Origin: Lumnitzera littorea
Lineage: Eukaryota > Streptophyta > Magnoliopsida > Myrtales > Combretaceae
Reading direction: 5' to 3'
Assembly: GCA_024138015.1 (NCBI GenBank)
Contig: JAMXBB010000001.1
Coordinates: 131,961,555-132,025,554 of the forward strand
Length of the DNA: 64,000 bases
Made by a program: the position numbers and the translations under genes. Below the pieces are notes generated by a model that searched no databases, was not told the DNA's origin, and saw nothing but the letters and a program-made list of their open reading frames with translations. Shown here in pieces: positions 36,392-48,931 of the stretch (position 1 is the stretch's first letter; every line of letters starts with the position of its first letter).

Positions 36392-39300
36392 AATGAATCA
36401 AGGAAACGAACAAATCGATCTCTCAATTAAGGATCTAATAATCTAGGAACATCAATTGGAAATATTATTCTCAATGGAATCGGTTTTGTTGCTTAGAGTA
36501 GATAAGTTCTTATGGCATTAGGAGCAAAGTTGAAATTATAGTTTATTGACAGATTGATTGCTAAATCAAAAGCAAATACTTGTGATTTCGTTAGATGGAT
36601 GTGTTGTGATTACTTAATGCGATGCTGGTTGTTAAACTCAATGAGTTGTGAACTTTCTTAGAGTTTTATCTTTGCTTAATCCTCTACTAAGCTTTGGAAA
36701 GAAATTTCTAATCAATTCAATCAAGTTAATGGACCACTAATCTTTCAATTACAACATGAACTTTCTAATGTGTGTCAAGGGACTTTGATAGTAATTGAAT
36801 ATTATAACAAATTTAAGCAATTGTGGGAAGAATTACGAGCTTTACATCCATATCAAAGTTGCTCATGTGGAAGGCCTGAATATTGTATGTGTGAACTTAA
36901 AGACAAATTTCTAGAGTATGAGTCAAAAGGGAAATTAATTAAGTTTTTTATAGGACTTTTAGATGTATATGAATCTATAAGGAGTCAGATACTTTCATCT
37001 GATCCTTTACCGTCGTGTCTCATGCTTTTTATATGGTTCGTCAAGTTGAAAAACAAAGATAGTTATCATTGTCTTTTTCATCGAAAACTAACTCAACAGC
37101 CTTCATAGATAATAAAGGAGTAAATGGAAAGGATAGAAGAGATGGTAAGCGTAATAGATTGAGATGCAAACATTGTAATATGGAAGGGCATACAATTGAC
37201 TTTTGTATTGAAATCATTGGGTATCTAAAGTGGTACAAGGGAAAGAAAAACAAGAAAGGAAGTCAAAGATATGGTTTAGCTACAAATTGTCGAGTTGCTG
37301 GGGATTTTGTTGCTTATTCTACTCCATTTGATCAAGTAGCAGATACTTCTAATCTTTCTACTCTAGATCCATAAGTACTTAAAACAGTATGCAATCAAGT
37401 TTTGCAAATAATGAAAGGGAAACATCCTCCAGATGATGGAGAATCGAGTAGTGCATTGGTTCTTTTGCAGGTAACTCTCAATCTTTTTCTTACGTAGTTG
37501 TTGCTAATAACAGGTAGGACCTTTAGATTGTTAATACAGAGGCAAGTGATCATATGACTCCCTTTGAGCACCTAACGAAAAATAAACATTGTTTGTCTAA
37601 ACCAGTAATCATTTCACTACTAGATGGAACCAAAAGGAAGTTAATATTGTAAGAACAGTTCGTATAAACAAAATTATTGCCCTTTATAATGTCCTTGTAC
37701 CTAACTTTAAATACAACCTTTTATCTATACAAAAATTGTTGTTTGATCAGCCTTTACTCCTTGTCTTTGATAAACACTCTTGTGTTTTTCAAGACCAGAA
37801 AACTAAGTCTTCTTTTCTTATAGCAAAGGCACTCTTTGGATTATATGTTTTGTATTTAGAAGATGCATCCAGTTGTAATAAACTTTGTAATAGTGCACGA
37901 TTTTCTTGTTCAGACCTATTGTTGTTTCATAATAGACTTAGCCATGTATCTATTTCCAAACTTGGAAAATTGTCGTATTGTAAACACTTTGATAAAAAAA
38001 AAAAAAATTTCTTTATGACATATGTCATCTAGCAAAAAGTCATCATTTATCCTTTCCACAAAGTAATCACGTATTACACTTTGGTTTTGAATTGCTGCAT
38101 GTTGATCTATGGGGGCCATACCATGAGCCATGTTACATAAGGACACAATTTTTCTTGACAATTGACAATGATTTTTCTAAGGCTACCATTCAATGGATGA
38201 CACCATATCAAAAACTCTAGTGAAGAACCTAGTTATTCTCATATATGGATAATGCGTTATTTGTGCTATTGTGCTGATGTACATCCACATAATGATAAAT
38301 TTGATCAAAGAGGTAACTGTTGTATTTTTCTTGAATATGCTCAAGGTCACAAAGGTTATAAAGTTTTTTTTTATCTAGAAAAGAAGAAAGCCTTTGTAAG
38401 TAGAGATGTAGTTTTTTTTTTTTTTTTAACAACATTTTACTTTCAAAAGTAGTGATACATCTTCACTTCCTCATTTTTCTTCTCAACCTTTCTTTCCTCA
38501 TGTTCCTCTTTATATTGATCATACTTATGTTTAGTCTTTTGACAATACACATTTTGATACTTCAAGTTTGTCTTCTGCCCATTCTAATTTTGTACCCTCT
38601 ATTCGTCGTTCTACACGAATCACACATACACCTAATTGGCTGTCTAGTTACATCTATACTGTTAATGCTGTATTCCCTTCTGTTTCTTCTTTATCATCAT
38701 TACATGTTGCTTCTCATGTTTGCTGTCCATTATTTTGTGCTAATACCTTTGCTTCTTATCCTTCTTATTACACTTCCTCACTTGTTGATGTGTTTTCCAC
38801 CAAAAAGCCTACTTCTTAGTCTCAAGCAGCTCAAGATAAGCTTTAGGTTACTACTATGAATTAAGAACTTGAGGCTCTTGAATGTAATAACACTTAGGAA
38901 TTAACATTCTTACCTCAAGGTAAAAGAACAATTGGTTGCAAGTGGATTTATATGATTAAATATAAAGCCGATGGTATGGTTGAGCAATATACAGCTCGTC
39001 TAGTAGCTAAATGTTATACTTAAATAGCAAGAGAAGATTATCATAATACTTATTCACTTGTTGCAAACTTTTGTACTATTCGTTTTTTACTTGCAATTAC
39101 AACTGTTAAAAGATTAGCCCTTGTTTCAAGTAAATATCAACAACGTTTTTCTTCATGGCTTCATCAATGAGGAGATATATATGGATCCTCTACCTGGATA
39201 TACCAAGGCTACTGCAGGACAAGTTTGCAAACTATTATGTTCTTTATATGGTCTCAAACAGGCATCTCATCAATGAAATCTTAAGATTTCCATGTTTATG

Positions 39301-39482
39301 GTTCATCATAGGTTCATTCAGTCTTCACATGATCACTCTTTATTTACCAGAATTGTTGATGATGAGTTTTTAGTTGTGTTGATATATGTTGATGACATGT
39401 TATGGGATGGAACTAGTGTTTCTTCCATTAAGTGTTTGAAACAACAAATGCATAACACTTTCACTATAAAGGACTTGGGATT
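36392..39482 (+). pseudogene. Copia element 2 gag-pol remnant, integrase core and 3' end lost
   Basis: Remains of a second copia element. Gag, about 36392-37374: ALGAKLKL, FIDRL, MRCWLLNS, IEYYNKFKQLWEELRA, then an intact zinc knuckle CKHCNMEGHTIDFC (about 37165-37208). Protease is barely visible near 37530. GAG-pre-integrase, about 37915-37990: LFHNRLSHVSISKLGKL. Only the first integrase strand (LLHVDLWGP, about 38095) and the region after the catalytic core (HPHNDKFDQRGNCCIFLEYAQG, positions only in part) remain. The DDE core is deleted at about 38215. RT, about 38935-39498: GCKWIYMIKYKADGM, SLYGLKQASHQWN and LIYVDDM. The frame ends at KDLG, where RNase H should follow. Many stops are present. 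No 5' LTR was recognised. Confidence 0.85.
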
Positions 39483-39740
39483 GGCTCTGATACTATAAGG
39501 GAACTCGTAAAACCAACAAAAAATATCATATGTAAGTTCTACTATTATTCATTCATGGAGAAGTCTGCAAAAACAAAATAAAAGCAAACTGTTACAATAC
39601 CAACTAACTACAGAGTATACAAAGTGTTTTGTATTTATAGTCTACACTAGCTAGACTAACTTCCAACTAAGCATAACTACTTGAAACTCCTAGTACATGT
39701 GAGCACATAAATAATATGTATAGCACCTATATTCCTCACA
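39483..39740 (-). repeat. Inverted copia LTR fragment with primer site joined to element 2
   Basis: Read on the minus strand, 39740-39496 is LTR-like: it starts TGTGAGGAATATAGG and has CTATAAATAC as a TATA box. It is followed by TAGTATCAGAGCC (39495-39483), an initiator-tRNA-Met primer site with one change. It therefore points opposite to the RT coding that ends at 39482. The junction is a rearrangement, not a normal element end. Confidence 0.65.
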
Positions 39741-40332
39741 TTATCATAATAATATAAATCAAAAGCTTTCACCTTTTGCACCTCTTCACTAAAATATATT
39801 TTTCAATGACATTTAACAATTTGTAATTTTAAATTTTATTACTCATACTTTTTTTGTTACTTATATTTTTAGTCATTAACACAAATCCTTTTTCCAAATA
39901 TATTACATAAGAAACATGCATGCTTATGTGTCAAATATGGTAAGAGTTGTGACCTTTATTACATGACATAACATAAAATTATATAAGTCTAAAATTTTTA
40001 ACGGGTTGTAGCTCTTCTAAATGACATAATATATTTCGTGTACAGATATAGAAAAGGAACACCATCAATCATATGAAACCAATAATTAAATTAAGTGCTA
40101 ATAATTTTATCATATTTAAAATAACTAATGAACATATATTTAATAAATATATCATTTTCATAAATACGTACATACATTAAATTAAAATACACATGTAGCA
40201 CATGTTTTAAATAAATTATTGATAAACTAGAAACTATAAGATTTATAAAAGAATAATAATAATAATAAATAAATAATTTTTTTTCCTTACCTTGACTTTT
40301 TTCTTCTTTAGAAAAATAGAAGAATGAGAAGA

Positions 40333-40335
<3 letters not shown>

Positions 40336-40372
<37 letters not shown>
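40336..40372. repeat. (ACAT)n(TA)n microsatellite
   Basis: CATA units followed by a run of TA units. Confidence 0.9.
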
Positions 40373-40469
40373 CATATCTACATAAAAAGGATTATTGAAT
40401 ATACAATATTAAAAACACACATATCACACAAATAAGATTTATATGTAAAATCCAGACAAACATTAAGCC

Positions 40470-41710
40470 AAATGCAAACAGTTAGTCGATACATTCACTT
40501 ACGTAATTCACTTTTTACATGTCGCCCTAACTAATAATTAGTTAGTTAGTTTGTAGGATACAAAATGATGAGTATGCAAGAAATTAGGACATATAGCTCG
40601 AAATTAGATATGTGACGTGGACATAGTCATACACATTTTTAAGCATGAATGAGTAAACTTATTATATATGGTACTCACTCGGATCCTGCTTCATCAAGTA
40701 GGTTTCAAGTGGGTAAAGAGGATTATAGGATAGGTTTCGGATAATAATTTCTGAGAACTTGCTCCCACAGGGTATAACATCAGAGTACCCTACACTCATC
40801 TTAAAACTTATACTCTAAAATATACGATATGTAGATTTTAGGGTATCCTATATCAACTTTTGATAAAACCCTAACATTATACGCTATTATGTCAACTGTC
40901 TTGTTCCTCTCTTATATTCATTTTCTTTTCTTAGGTAAAACTTTGTTTTTGTATTTTACATATAACAATTTTATGATTTAATAAAATTTTATTTTGATAA
41001 TTTAAAAGGAAAGGATAAAAAGAATAATTTAGCATGACACAACCAAGGATTGAGCATTTCCAATTATAAGAATTATTCTTTATTCTAACTATTAAATTTT
41101 TGTACTATTATAGTTAAATGTATTGCAAATATAAGAATCTTTCAAATATTACTATTTGATCTATTAGTATGATTATAAATTTAATATTAGTTATACACTT
41201 GTATAATATTTCAAAAGAAGATAAATTAAATATATATATATATATATATAGGTTCCATAAATTACCTTGTATGCTATAGAATTTACAAAGTACAAGATCA
41301 TTCTCAAGTATCACAAGGTAGGTTCCAAATACAAAATTTTTGAAACCTATACTTATAGGGTAGAGTATGAGTAAGGTGTCATACTCTACCCATCCTGTGC
41401 CTGCTCATCTCTACACATTTTTCCCTAAAAAATGCTTAGAAAGAGAAGGAAGAATCTCCTAAATTAAGAAGCATTTATCTCAATAACATTCATTATTTAT
41501 AAGCACACTTACTAATACACGTTCCTTAAGTGAAGCTGCTTCAAAGCCTTGTTATCAATATCTTACTATTTTATTTAATTAATGGACCCTTTAAAAACTA
41601 AAATACACAATAATTTAATGATACTACCATTTTTCATAGCATGATGATTGAGCTATAAATGTAAATCAGTTCGTACATATTGATCCAACTCAACCCTAAT
41701 GGAATGCTTA
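40470..41710 (+). repeat. Inverted duplication, segment B (left arm), with an insertion
   Basis: The reverse complements of 40470-40640 and 41413-41710 match 43225-43405 and 42814-43225. Shared blocks include CCACGTCACATATCTAATTT (GTCATATATCTAATTT in the partner), ATGCTTCTTAATT..GGAGATTCTTCC, and TTATAGCTCAATCAT. The gap between the two pieces is an hAT-like insertion that is absent from the other arm. Confidence 0.8.
40641..41412. mobile_element. hAT-like non-autonomous element, about 770 bp
   Basis: This block is absent from the mirrored arm, and the 10 bases ACACATTTTT stand on both sides (40631-40640 and 41413-41422), consistent with an 8-bp target duplication plus chance matches. The ends are imperfect inverted repeats: GCATGAATGAGTAAAC at the left and AGAGATGAGCAGGCAC on the other strand at the right. 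Inner parts such as CTTATACTCTAAAATATAC recur elsewhere in the window. It contains a (TA)n run at 41230-41250 and no transposase. Confidence 0.65.
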
Positions 41711-41824
41711 CAATTGTAGTGGTGTATTTAGGTTTCAATATAGCAAGAAGTATAGATTTGATTTTTTTTTTTCTTTCCTTTTCTAACCAATAAGAAATAG
41801 AGGATTAAGTTATACATTTTCACC

Positions 41825-42807
41825 TAGGGATGCAATTGGGACAGGTTTAACAATCCTAGTACTTGTATCGTTATTTGTACAGTATCCCAAAACCTATCCA
41901 AAGCCCTATTGGGTTTTGAGGGTATCACTCAAAGCCCGCTTGATAAGCTTGTTAGGAAACCCAATTCCCAAACTCGGAACTTGTTTCCTCTTCCCCTTAC
42001 CCTCTTTTAACAATAAGCTATGTAAATTTAATTATACAAATTAAATATATAATGTAAAGATTAGGAAAAGCAAAGTACTAAAAATCTGTAGATGCAAAAT
42101 AGTATTATGAATTAACAATAGAATGTTGAACTAGAAATTGCACAAAATTTTTTTCAACAAATAGCAAACTTCCCATTCTTGTTATAAGTAAAGAAAATCT
42201 CTAAAACTATTATTTGAACAAATCCTATTGCTTTCTTCCTGAGAAAAAAAAAATACCTTTATACTATGTAAACAAAAAAATAACATACATTATAATATTA
42301 ATATCTTTACAATTATTATCCACGTAGTTTCACTCTATAATGAGAGGAAAAAATGATTTCTTATTGACAAAAAAAGAAATAAATAAATAAGCCATAAATA
42401 AAAGAACCGGCTCTATAGGCAAAGCAAATTTAATGCTTACGTATCAAAATATAGTAGCATTTCTATAATAGTGTGAACCCAAAAGGATGAACCTTCTACT
42501 TTATTATATTAAATTTACTATAATCAAACATAATGACATCATTTTGGTACCTAATCAAAAGTATGAAATCTAAACTTACTAATTTTTTGACCGATAGTTT
42601 TTATTTCTTATAATATATAATATTTAATTTATTTCTTAGCGGATAGCAGGATTTTCAATGGGTTTTTAAAAAACCCAAAACCTACCAAATAGGGTTTTTA
42701 AGCATTTCCCAAAACTTATCCCATAACCTATTGAGAAATATCTTATAAGGTTTTTACCAAGCCGAGCAAGTGAAGAACCCGTTACAACCCGTCTAGTCAT
42801 ATCCCTT
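41825..42807. mobile_element. hAT-like non-autonomous element, 983 bp
   Basis: It begins TAGGGATGCAATTGGGAC and ends, on the other strand, AAGGGATATGACTAGACGGG. The flanks TTTTCACC (41817-41824) and CTTTCACC (42808-42815) agree at 7 of 8 bases, as expected for an old hAT 8-bp duplication. Near both ends are repeated variants of AACCCAAAACCTA and its complement. No transposase is encoded. It occupies the spacer of the inverted duplication. Confidence 0.6.
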
Positions 42808-42813
42808 CTTTCA

Positions 42814-43405
42814 CCAACTAAGCATACCATTTTAGTTGAACTCAATATATATGAACTAATTACTTGTTATAGCTCAATCATAATATGAAATGATAGTAAC
42901 ATTTATGTATTTCAACCACCTTTATTATACTAGTTGATATATATTTGGAAAAAAGATTCAATAATACTAAGAAATCACATGTTTCATAAATTATGTGTAA
43001 ATACTAATGATATATATAAAATAACCAAAAAAAAAAAATTGGTCAAATAAAGGACAGAGATTTGTCATGCAAACTAAGGCTTTTGAACCAACTTCAGTTG
43101 TCCATTGACATGCTTTTCCTATTGAGGGAACGCGTACTAATAAATGCCCTTACAAATTTGAATTTTATCGAGACAAATGCTTCTTAATTCGGGAGATTCT
43201 TCCGTCTCTTTCCAAGCTTTTTGAGGACAAAATATACACGACTGTATCCACGTCATATATCTAATTTGGAGCTTTATCCTTAATTTGTTGCACACGACTC
43301 ATCCTCTTGTATCCGATGAGGTAACTATAATTACTAGATAGGAACAGCAAGTATTTAGTTTGAAGTACGTGCGAAAAATGTGTCTACATAGCATTTGGGT
43401 TTATG
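42814..43405 (-). repeat. Inverted duplication, segment B' (right arm)
   Basis: Mirrored counterpart of 40470-41710 without the 770-bp insertion, so it serves as the empty-site version. It contains CTAAGCATACCATT, TTATAGCTCAATCAT, AAATGCTTCTTAATTCGGGA and GTATCCACGTCATATATCT. Confidence 0.8.
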
Positions 43406-44829
43406 CCTTTATCCATAGTATTGAAGTATGTGAATAGGGGCGTTTGGTATTTTATATAATTTAGTAAAACAAATTTAAAAATAATTTATAGATGAGATAA
43501 ATTATTTTAAATAGTTATTCTAGGTCATAGTTGTGTGATAAGCTATTTTAATTTCCTATTTTGGCCGATTACTTAGTTGTTTACATTTTTTAGGCACCAT
43601 AACACGTGTTTGGTTAGTTTTGTATAAATTGCAAGTACAAGTCTAAAACTAGCAAATCTCATATGTGCAATAACATGTGTTTTTAGAAAATTAGAAACTT
43701 AATAAAAAATTTTATTTATGATATAATCAAAATTTTATATATTATTATCCTATTGCTAAATATTCCACATGACACGTTATTCCTAATTAATTTTTTGTTA
43801 TTTTGTCTTTTGAAAAATAGAAAAATAACAAGCATAAGAAAATTGCACAACATAATCTATAATTTTTTAACACAAAATATGGTAACGAGAGCGATAAAAG
43901 CATCATATTTACAAAAGGTATTTTATATGGATGAAATGAGATAGTTAATTCTTCCTTATGAAACTGTTGTTACGTTTAGTTTAAGAAATTGCTATCCTCT
44001 TGTTCTTAGGATGAAATGAATAGTTATTTCTTGGTTTTCTATTGCTTATTTCCATAATGTACACAAGAGACCCTATGTGAGCAATCAAAGTCATGTTTTA
44101 CGGCATGGATACGTCGGTATATTTATTTAGGTACATTCATAATCCATTACTTATATCATTTCAGAAACAAACAAATACGCTATCTATTATTTTTCTTTCT
44201 TTCTTTTTTTTTGACTTTTCAAATTACAATTTTATTATATTTCGCGGACCCATTACAGTTTCCATTTTTATTTGCTACCTACAATGACTCCAACTAATTA
44301 ATGTACAGCCAAGTTTTTGTTCGATGCCGAGATATTATTGATGATCAATGAACAATTTTACAAATAGCTGATATATTAGCGTATCACTATTGAGAAATAT
44401 AATCTATTATCCCGTTAAGGCTCGCCGACATATAAAACCATGTGACTTGAGATCTTAATTACATTAGAAAAGAACTAGGTTAGGCACCAACACCAGTGTT
44501 TTCAAACGATATTATACACCCTATTCATATACAAACAATGGATAGCTATTGACCCATTAATCTCTCCAGTTAGCTTGGCCAAAAAGAAAAAAAAGAAAAA
44601 GAAAAAGAAAAGAAAATCTCTCAAATTGGCATTACATACATACATAATAATTTGGAAATGGCATGGACATCTTATAAGAAGTGCGACAAGGGATATCTCT
44701 TTCTCATGTAGACCCTTAACTTAAATTGGTGTAGATTTTCTGCTTTAGACTCGCACGAATACCTACTTACGGACAAAAAAAGAAAAGGTAGCAAGTGTTT
44801 TATTCTGGTGGTGTTTAAAATAAACATAA
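43406..44829. other. Spacer between duplicated segments, no gene seen
   Basis: AT-rich DNA. The interval from about 43436 (GGGGCGTTTGGTA) to 43616 (ACACGTGTTTGGTTAG) may be a small MITE, but the ends were not proven. The frames at 43753-43944 and 44093-44287 have no motifs. Confidence 0.4.
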
Positions 44830-45210
44830 AGTCAAGCAAATATATGGAAACTAGTTAATTACCAAAAGAAAAGTCAAATAATGAAGGGTTCATATTATTA
44901 CAGTCAAGTTTATATTATGTAATTTTATTTTCATGCAGATGGCGAGCGAAATGGAATGCTCGGGAAAGTATTTCAAACTAGCTATATTATTAATATTGTT
45001 TCTTAAGTAGCTGTTATTTTCAAGCCCTCAAGAAATAAGAAAATAATAATTCTCCCGTTTATTCATGTCAAAATACATTTCAAGCAAGCTTTCCTATTAA
45101 CATCAGCGTCTACTTAAGCAACTTATATATCGGCAAGTGGCTGTTTAAAATTGTTGTTTATAGTTACAATTGAATGTACACCACAGGATGAATCTGAAGG
45201 TTTGGTCAGG
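44830..45210 (-). repeat. Inverted duplication, segment A' (right arm)
   Basis: Mirrored counterpart of 35755-36160. It lies farther out than B', as the palindrome order requires. Confidence 0.75.
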
Positions 45211-45235
45211 TTTTTCAATTTTGCAATGCCATTAA

Positions 45236-46165
45236 TAGAGACGTCATGAAAATGTTTATCATTATTAGAGACGTTTATGACCAAAGCGGGTAGGATAAAT
45301 GGTGGATGAAACCTTAATTTTCAACTTTTCTCTTCCAGAATAGTCCATACATTAGCTTTTGACTTTGAAATTCATCCTCACAGTTACAATTATATTTTAA
45401 CTGAATAAACTATAACTAAACATCATTTGGTAATCGTATTTCCTTTCTTCCTGGTGCTTGAACTTTCGGCTCACCAGCTCCTAATGACGTTGCGTTTTCT
45501 GGTGTTACGTGTAGTAATATTAGGGGTCACTAGCTAATCTCCGGGACAGTAGAATCCATTCTTTCTTATGTGCTCTACCAAGTGATGAAACTCATAAGAT
45601 AAGTTTTAGCTCTAATTTTCTAGAATCTAATCCTAAAAGACAGTTCCTAAAAGACATTTGGTAGGATCGGTTTAAGGATGGTCTTACTCGACTAATCATT
45701 GAAACCCTAGTATGTCAACCTCTCTTCGGGTCTCTCTTTGGTCAGCCTCTTAGATGACCTTCTCAACTACTAAGAGTATATCAAGAGTACAACATCTCCA
45801 AGCCCTACTACTATCGTAAAGCCTATACTCTAAGATACATAGGATATAAGTTTTAAGGTATCTTACATATAGCTAATGAAAATTCTTAATTAATGATATT
45901 ACATACAACAAAATATACTATATTTAATTTAATACATAATCAAGTTTCAAGCCCACTAGCTTAGAAAAAGAATGATTGTTGTGTTGAAATTATTTGAAAC
46001 CTAGATTTGTTTTGTTATATTACATTTTTATTAGATGTTCTTGTATTAGTGAATATATTTTAACAAACTTAATGCTATTATTTAATTTAAGCAAGTGGAC
46101 TTATACCTTATGATAGATTGCAATTTTGTAATAGTAATTTATGATAAACATTTTCAATTTATATT
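45236..46165. other. Intergenic DNA, part of an hAT-family repeat at 45815-45870
   Basis: No gene was seen. The segment CCTATACTCTAAGATACATAG followed by AAGGTATCTTACATAT (about 45815-45870; quoted in part) resembles the interior of the hAT-like element at 40641-41412. Confidence 0.4.
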
Positions 46166-46170
46166 ATTAG

Positions 46171-46484
46171 TGTGAGTGTTGTAGCTTTCTAATTATTTTT
46201 CATAATGGAGAATAAAACTCTAACAAAACCTACATGAATGGCATTAGAATAACAAAGATGTTAGAATGATAGAAGAAAAAAAGTCACCATTGTATTGCCT
46301 TGTGAGGTGCTTATACATGAATTGGTAACAAACTCCAACTGTACTAATTAACCTATAACTAAATAAAGGAACACATGTATAAAATACAAAGTAAAAAAAA
46401 CAACAAAAACAATATACAATAAAACAACAAAATAGAATATAGAAAAATGAAAGAAAAATAAATACAATTATTCACTTATTCACA
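46171..46484 (-). repeat. 3' LTR of copia element 3
   Basis: It begins TGTGAGTGTTG and ends CTTATTCACA in plus orientation. It shares long blocks with 52018-52321, for example CTACATGAATGGCATTAGAA. Confidence 0.9.
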
Positions 46485-46494
46485 TCCCCCCTTA
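46485..46494 (-). promoter_or_regulatory. Polypurine tract of copia element 3
   Basis: On the minus strand AAGGGGGGA stands directly before the LTR start TGTGAATAAG. Confidence 0.8.
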
Positions 46495-46499
46495 AGTTG

Positions 46500-48930
46500 G
46501 ATCTTCCTGAAAACCTAATTTAGTATTGATGAACTGTAGAGTAATGTGAGGGACCAATTTGGTTAGTAGATCAACAAGTTGAAGCTTAGATGGAACATGA
46601 ATAATTTGCAAATTGCTTACTTGGACATGATCTCATATAAAGTTTACTTCAATGAATATGTGCTTCATTCAATTATGTAAGCATGGATTGTAAGCAATGA
46701 GTTGTGCAAACCAATTGTCACAACAAAGAGAAAGAGGAAATTAGACATTAATACCAAGATCTTGTAGCACATAGGAGAGCTAAAGAAGTTCTTTGGTATC
46801 AGAAGCCATGCTTTTGTGTCCAACCTTCACACTAGAGGTAGAAACAACACGTTGCTTCTTACACTTCCAAGACACCAAACAAGACAAACAAAAACACAAT
46901 AGCTACTCATAGATTTACAATCAAGGGGATAAGACCTTTAATCACCTATCCGAATAACCAAGAAGAGACAATGAGTTAGGTGCAAGATAATATAAGCCAA
47001 GTGAAGACGTAGCCTTTAAGTATTTATGCAAATAAAACACTCCTTGTAAATGTGTTGTCTAAGGAGATGAAAGGAACTAGCTAAATCGATGCAGAGAAAA
47101 AGCTATATCAAGTCTAGTCAATGTTAAGCAAAGCAATCGGCTGACAAAGCAATGATAAAAAGAAGAATTATCAAGAAATCCCCAAATGTTGCATCATATT
47201 TTGTACCAAGTGGCAAAGGAGTAGTAACAAGCTTTAAACTAGTTAAACCAACATCAAAGAGTACATCAAGAAGAAACTTTCACTGGTTAATAAGAATACC
47301 TGATTGTGTGAAACAAAGCTCTAATCCAAGGGAAAAAGGGGTACACCTAGGATCCTTTATGGAGAATTCAGAATCCAAAGATGTTTTGATGCTGCAATTG
47401 AGGCTTTATTCATTCCAGTAAGCAACATGTCATCAACATAGAGTAAAACAGCAAGGAAACCATTTGTATCATTGCACTCAAATAAAGAGTAATCACATTT
47501 AAATTGTTTAAAACCTTTCCTAATAAAAAATTGTGATATCTCTATATTTCATTAGCATAAAGCTTGCTTTAAGCCATGTAGAGATTTCTTAAGCTTATAC
47601 ACTTGGTTTGGTTTGGCCTTTATGTAACCTAAAGGTAGATGTATATAGATTTTTTTAACTAAATGCCCATGGAGAAAGTCATTATTGATATAAATCTAAT
47701 ACAAAGGCCATCCTTTAGCAACTACAACAGTAATAAAAATTTGAATTGATCCAAGCTTCAACAAGAAAGAATGTGTCAGTATAATCCTCCCTAGCAACTT
47801 GTGTAAGGCTCTTGGCTACAAGTTGCACTTTATAGCACTCTACAATTCCATCTTAGAGATGTTTTACCTTAAACACCTACTTATTACCCATGAGTCAATA
47901 TGTATCAAATCAATGCAACAACGATCTACACTCACTACATGTGAATGGCAATTTGTATATTTTAGTGACATTGCAAATATCATAACATATATCTTTCAAC
48001 AAGGAAACATCACAGACACATAAATGTTAAAGCTTTGTGAAGGAAATATAACCTAACCTAGCATGTAACAAATGGACCTAATCATTTTCATTACAACTCA
48101 AAGAATTTGCAACAAAAGGAAAATCATCAATAGATGATGCTTTTGGATCTAGTACATAAAGTCCAGTAAGAGTCCTAGCTAAAGCAATGAACTTACTACT
48201 CTAATCATGAAAAACACATGAATTGAGAATGAATGTCGTGATCAAATTTTAGTTTTGTATAAGCTTGCTTACTAAAAGCAAGTTGTGTTTGAAATCAAGA
48301 ACAAGGAAAACATTATGCAAAACAAGATTGGGAAGGATCTGTATTGTGCCAATAATAGTAACATGTTTGTATGTTCCATTAGGTAGCTTAATTGGAAGAG
48401 GCTTATTTAGTGTTTATTTTGTTGAAAACAAGGACTCATGTAGTGTCATGTGGTCTATGATACTTGTGTCAACTACCCATGAACCAAGACTAATATTCAA
48501 AATAGCTAAATGCAAATGTTGAGTAAAAACAATACCTACTAAACAGATCATGTTAATCGCAGCAACATTCTATTCATCTGCACCTACATTGCTTTTTAGT
48601 ATCCTCATCATTTCCTAACATACTTTGTGTACCAAAGAAGAATCAATAGCAACCCTTATTCTGCTAGTGCTAGCATCAATTTCACTAAACTTTTGATCAA
48701 ATGGTGTTTCCAAACATGAATCAATCCCTTTATCGTTGAAAGAAAAATGTATCACACTATAATTTTTTATTTTCTTAAAAATTCTCCTTCCTTTATACTA
48801 ATCTAGACAGCTTATAGTTTGAAAACATGTGTTTATAATATAATCATCAAATTTACAATGCTTACAAAATCCTTTGCTTCTTGCTGTAACTTTTTCTTAT
48901 CAACAAAATCTTTATTAGAAAAAAATTTAC
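46500..48930 (-). pseudogene. Copia element 3 pol remnant, integrase deleted
   Basis: Read on the minus strand from right to left. Protease, about 48480-48447: WVVDTSIIDHM; the first catalytic Asp is kept but DSG has become DTS. HNLL.VSKLI follows near 48250. GAG-pre-integrase, about 48080-48020: HLLHARLGYISFTKL. The integrase catalytic core is absent: the text passes almost directly to an RT segment, about 47800: LVAKSLTQVAREDYTDTF. The RT goes on with NNDFLHGHLVKKIYI, SLHGLKQA and LLYVDDMLLTG (about 47440-47420). The RNase H end, about 46580-46500, is LVDLLTKLVP and LGFQEDPT. Several stops and frameshifts are present. The deletion from integrase into RT is also seen in copia element 2, at a different point. 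Confidence 0.8.
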
Positions 48931-48931
48931 T

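Noticed and set aside
38452..38859. Hydrophobic 135-codon ORF
   Set aside because: It is an off-frame reading of the Ser/Thr-rich linker of the copia element 2 polyprotein; the parallel frame 38568-38819 fits the element better.
43436..43616. Possible small MITE with GGGGCGTTTGG end
   Set aside because: The right end and target duplication could not be matched.
47152..48522. Plus-strand ORFs of 74-89 codons
   Set aside because: They are antisense to the copia element 3 pol remnant, which has recognisable protease and RT motifs on the minus strand.
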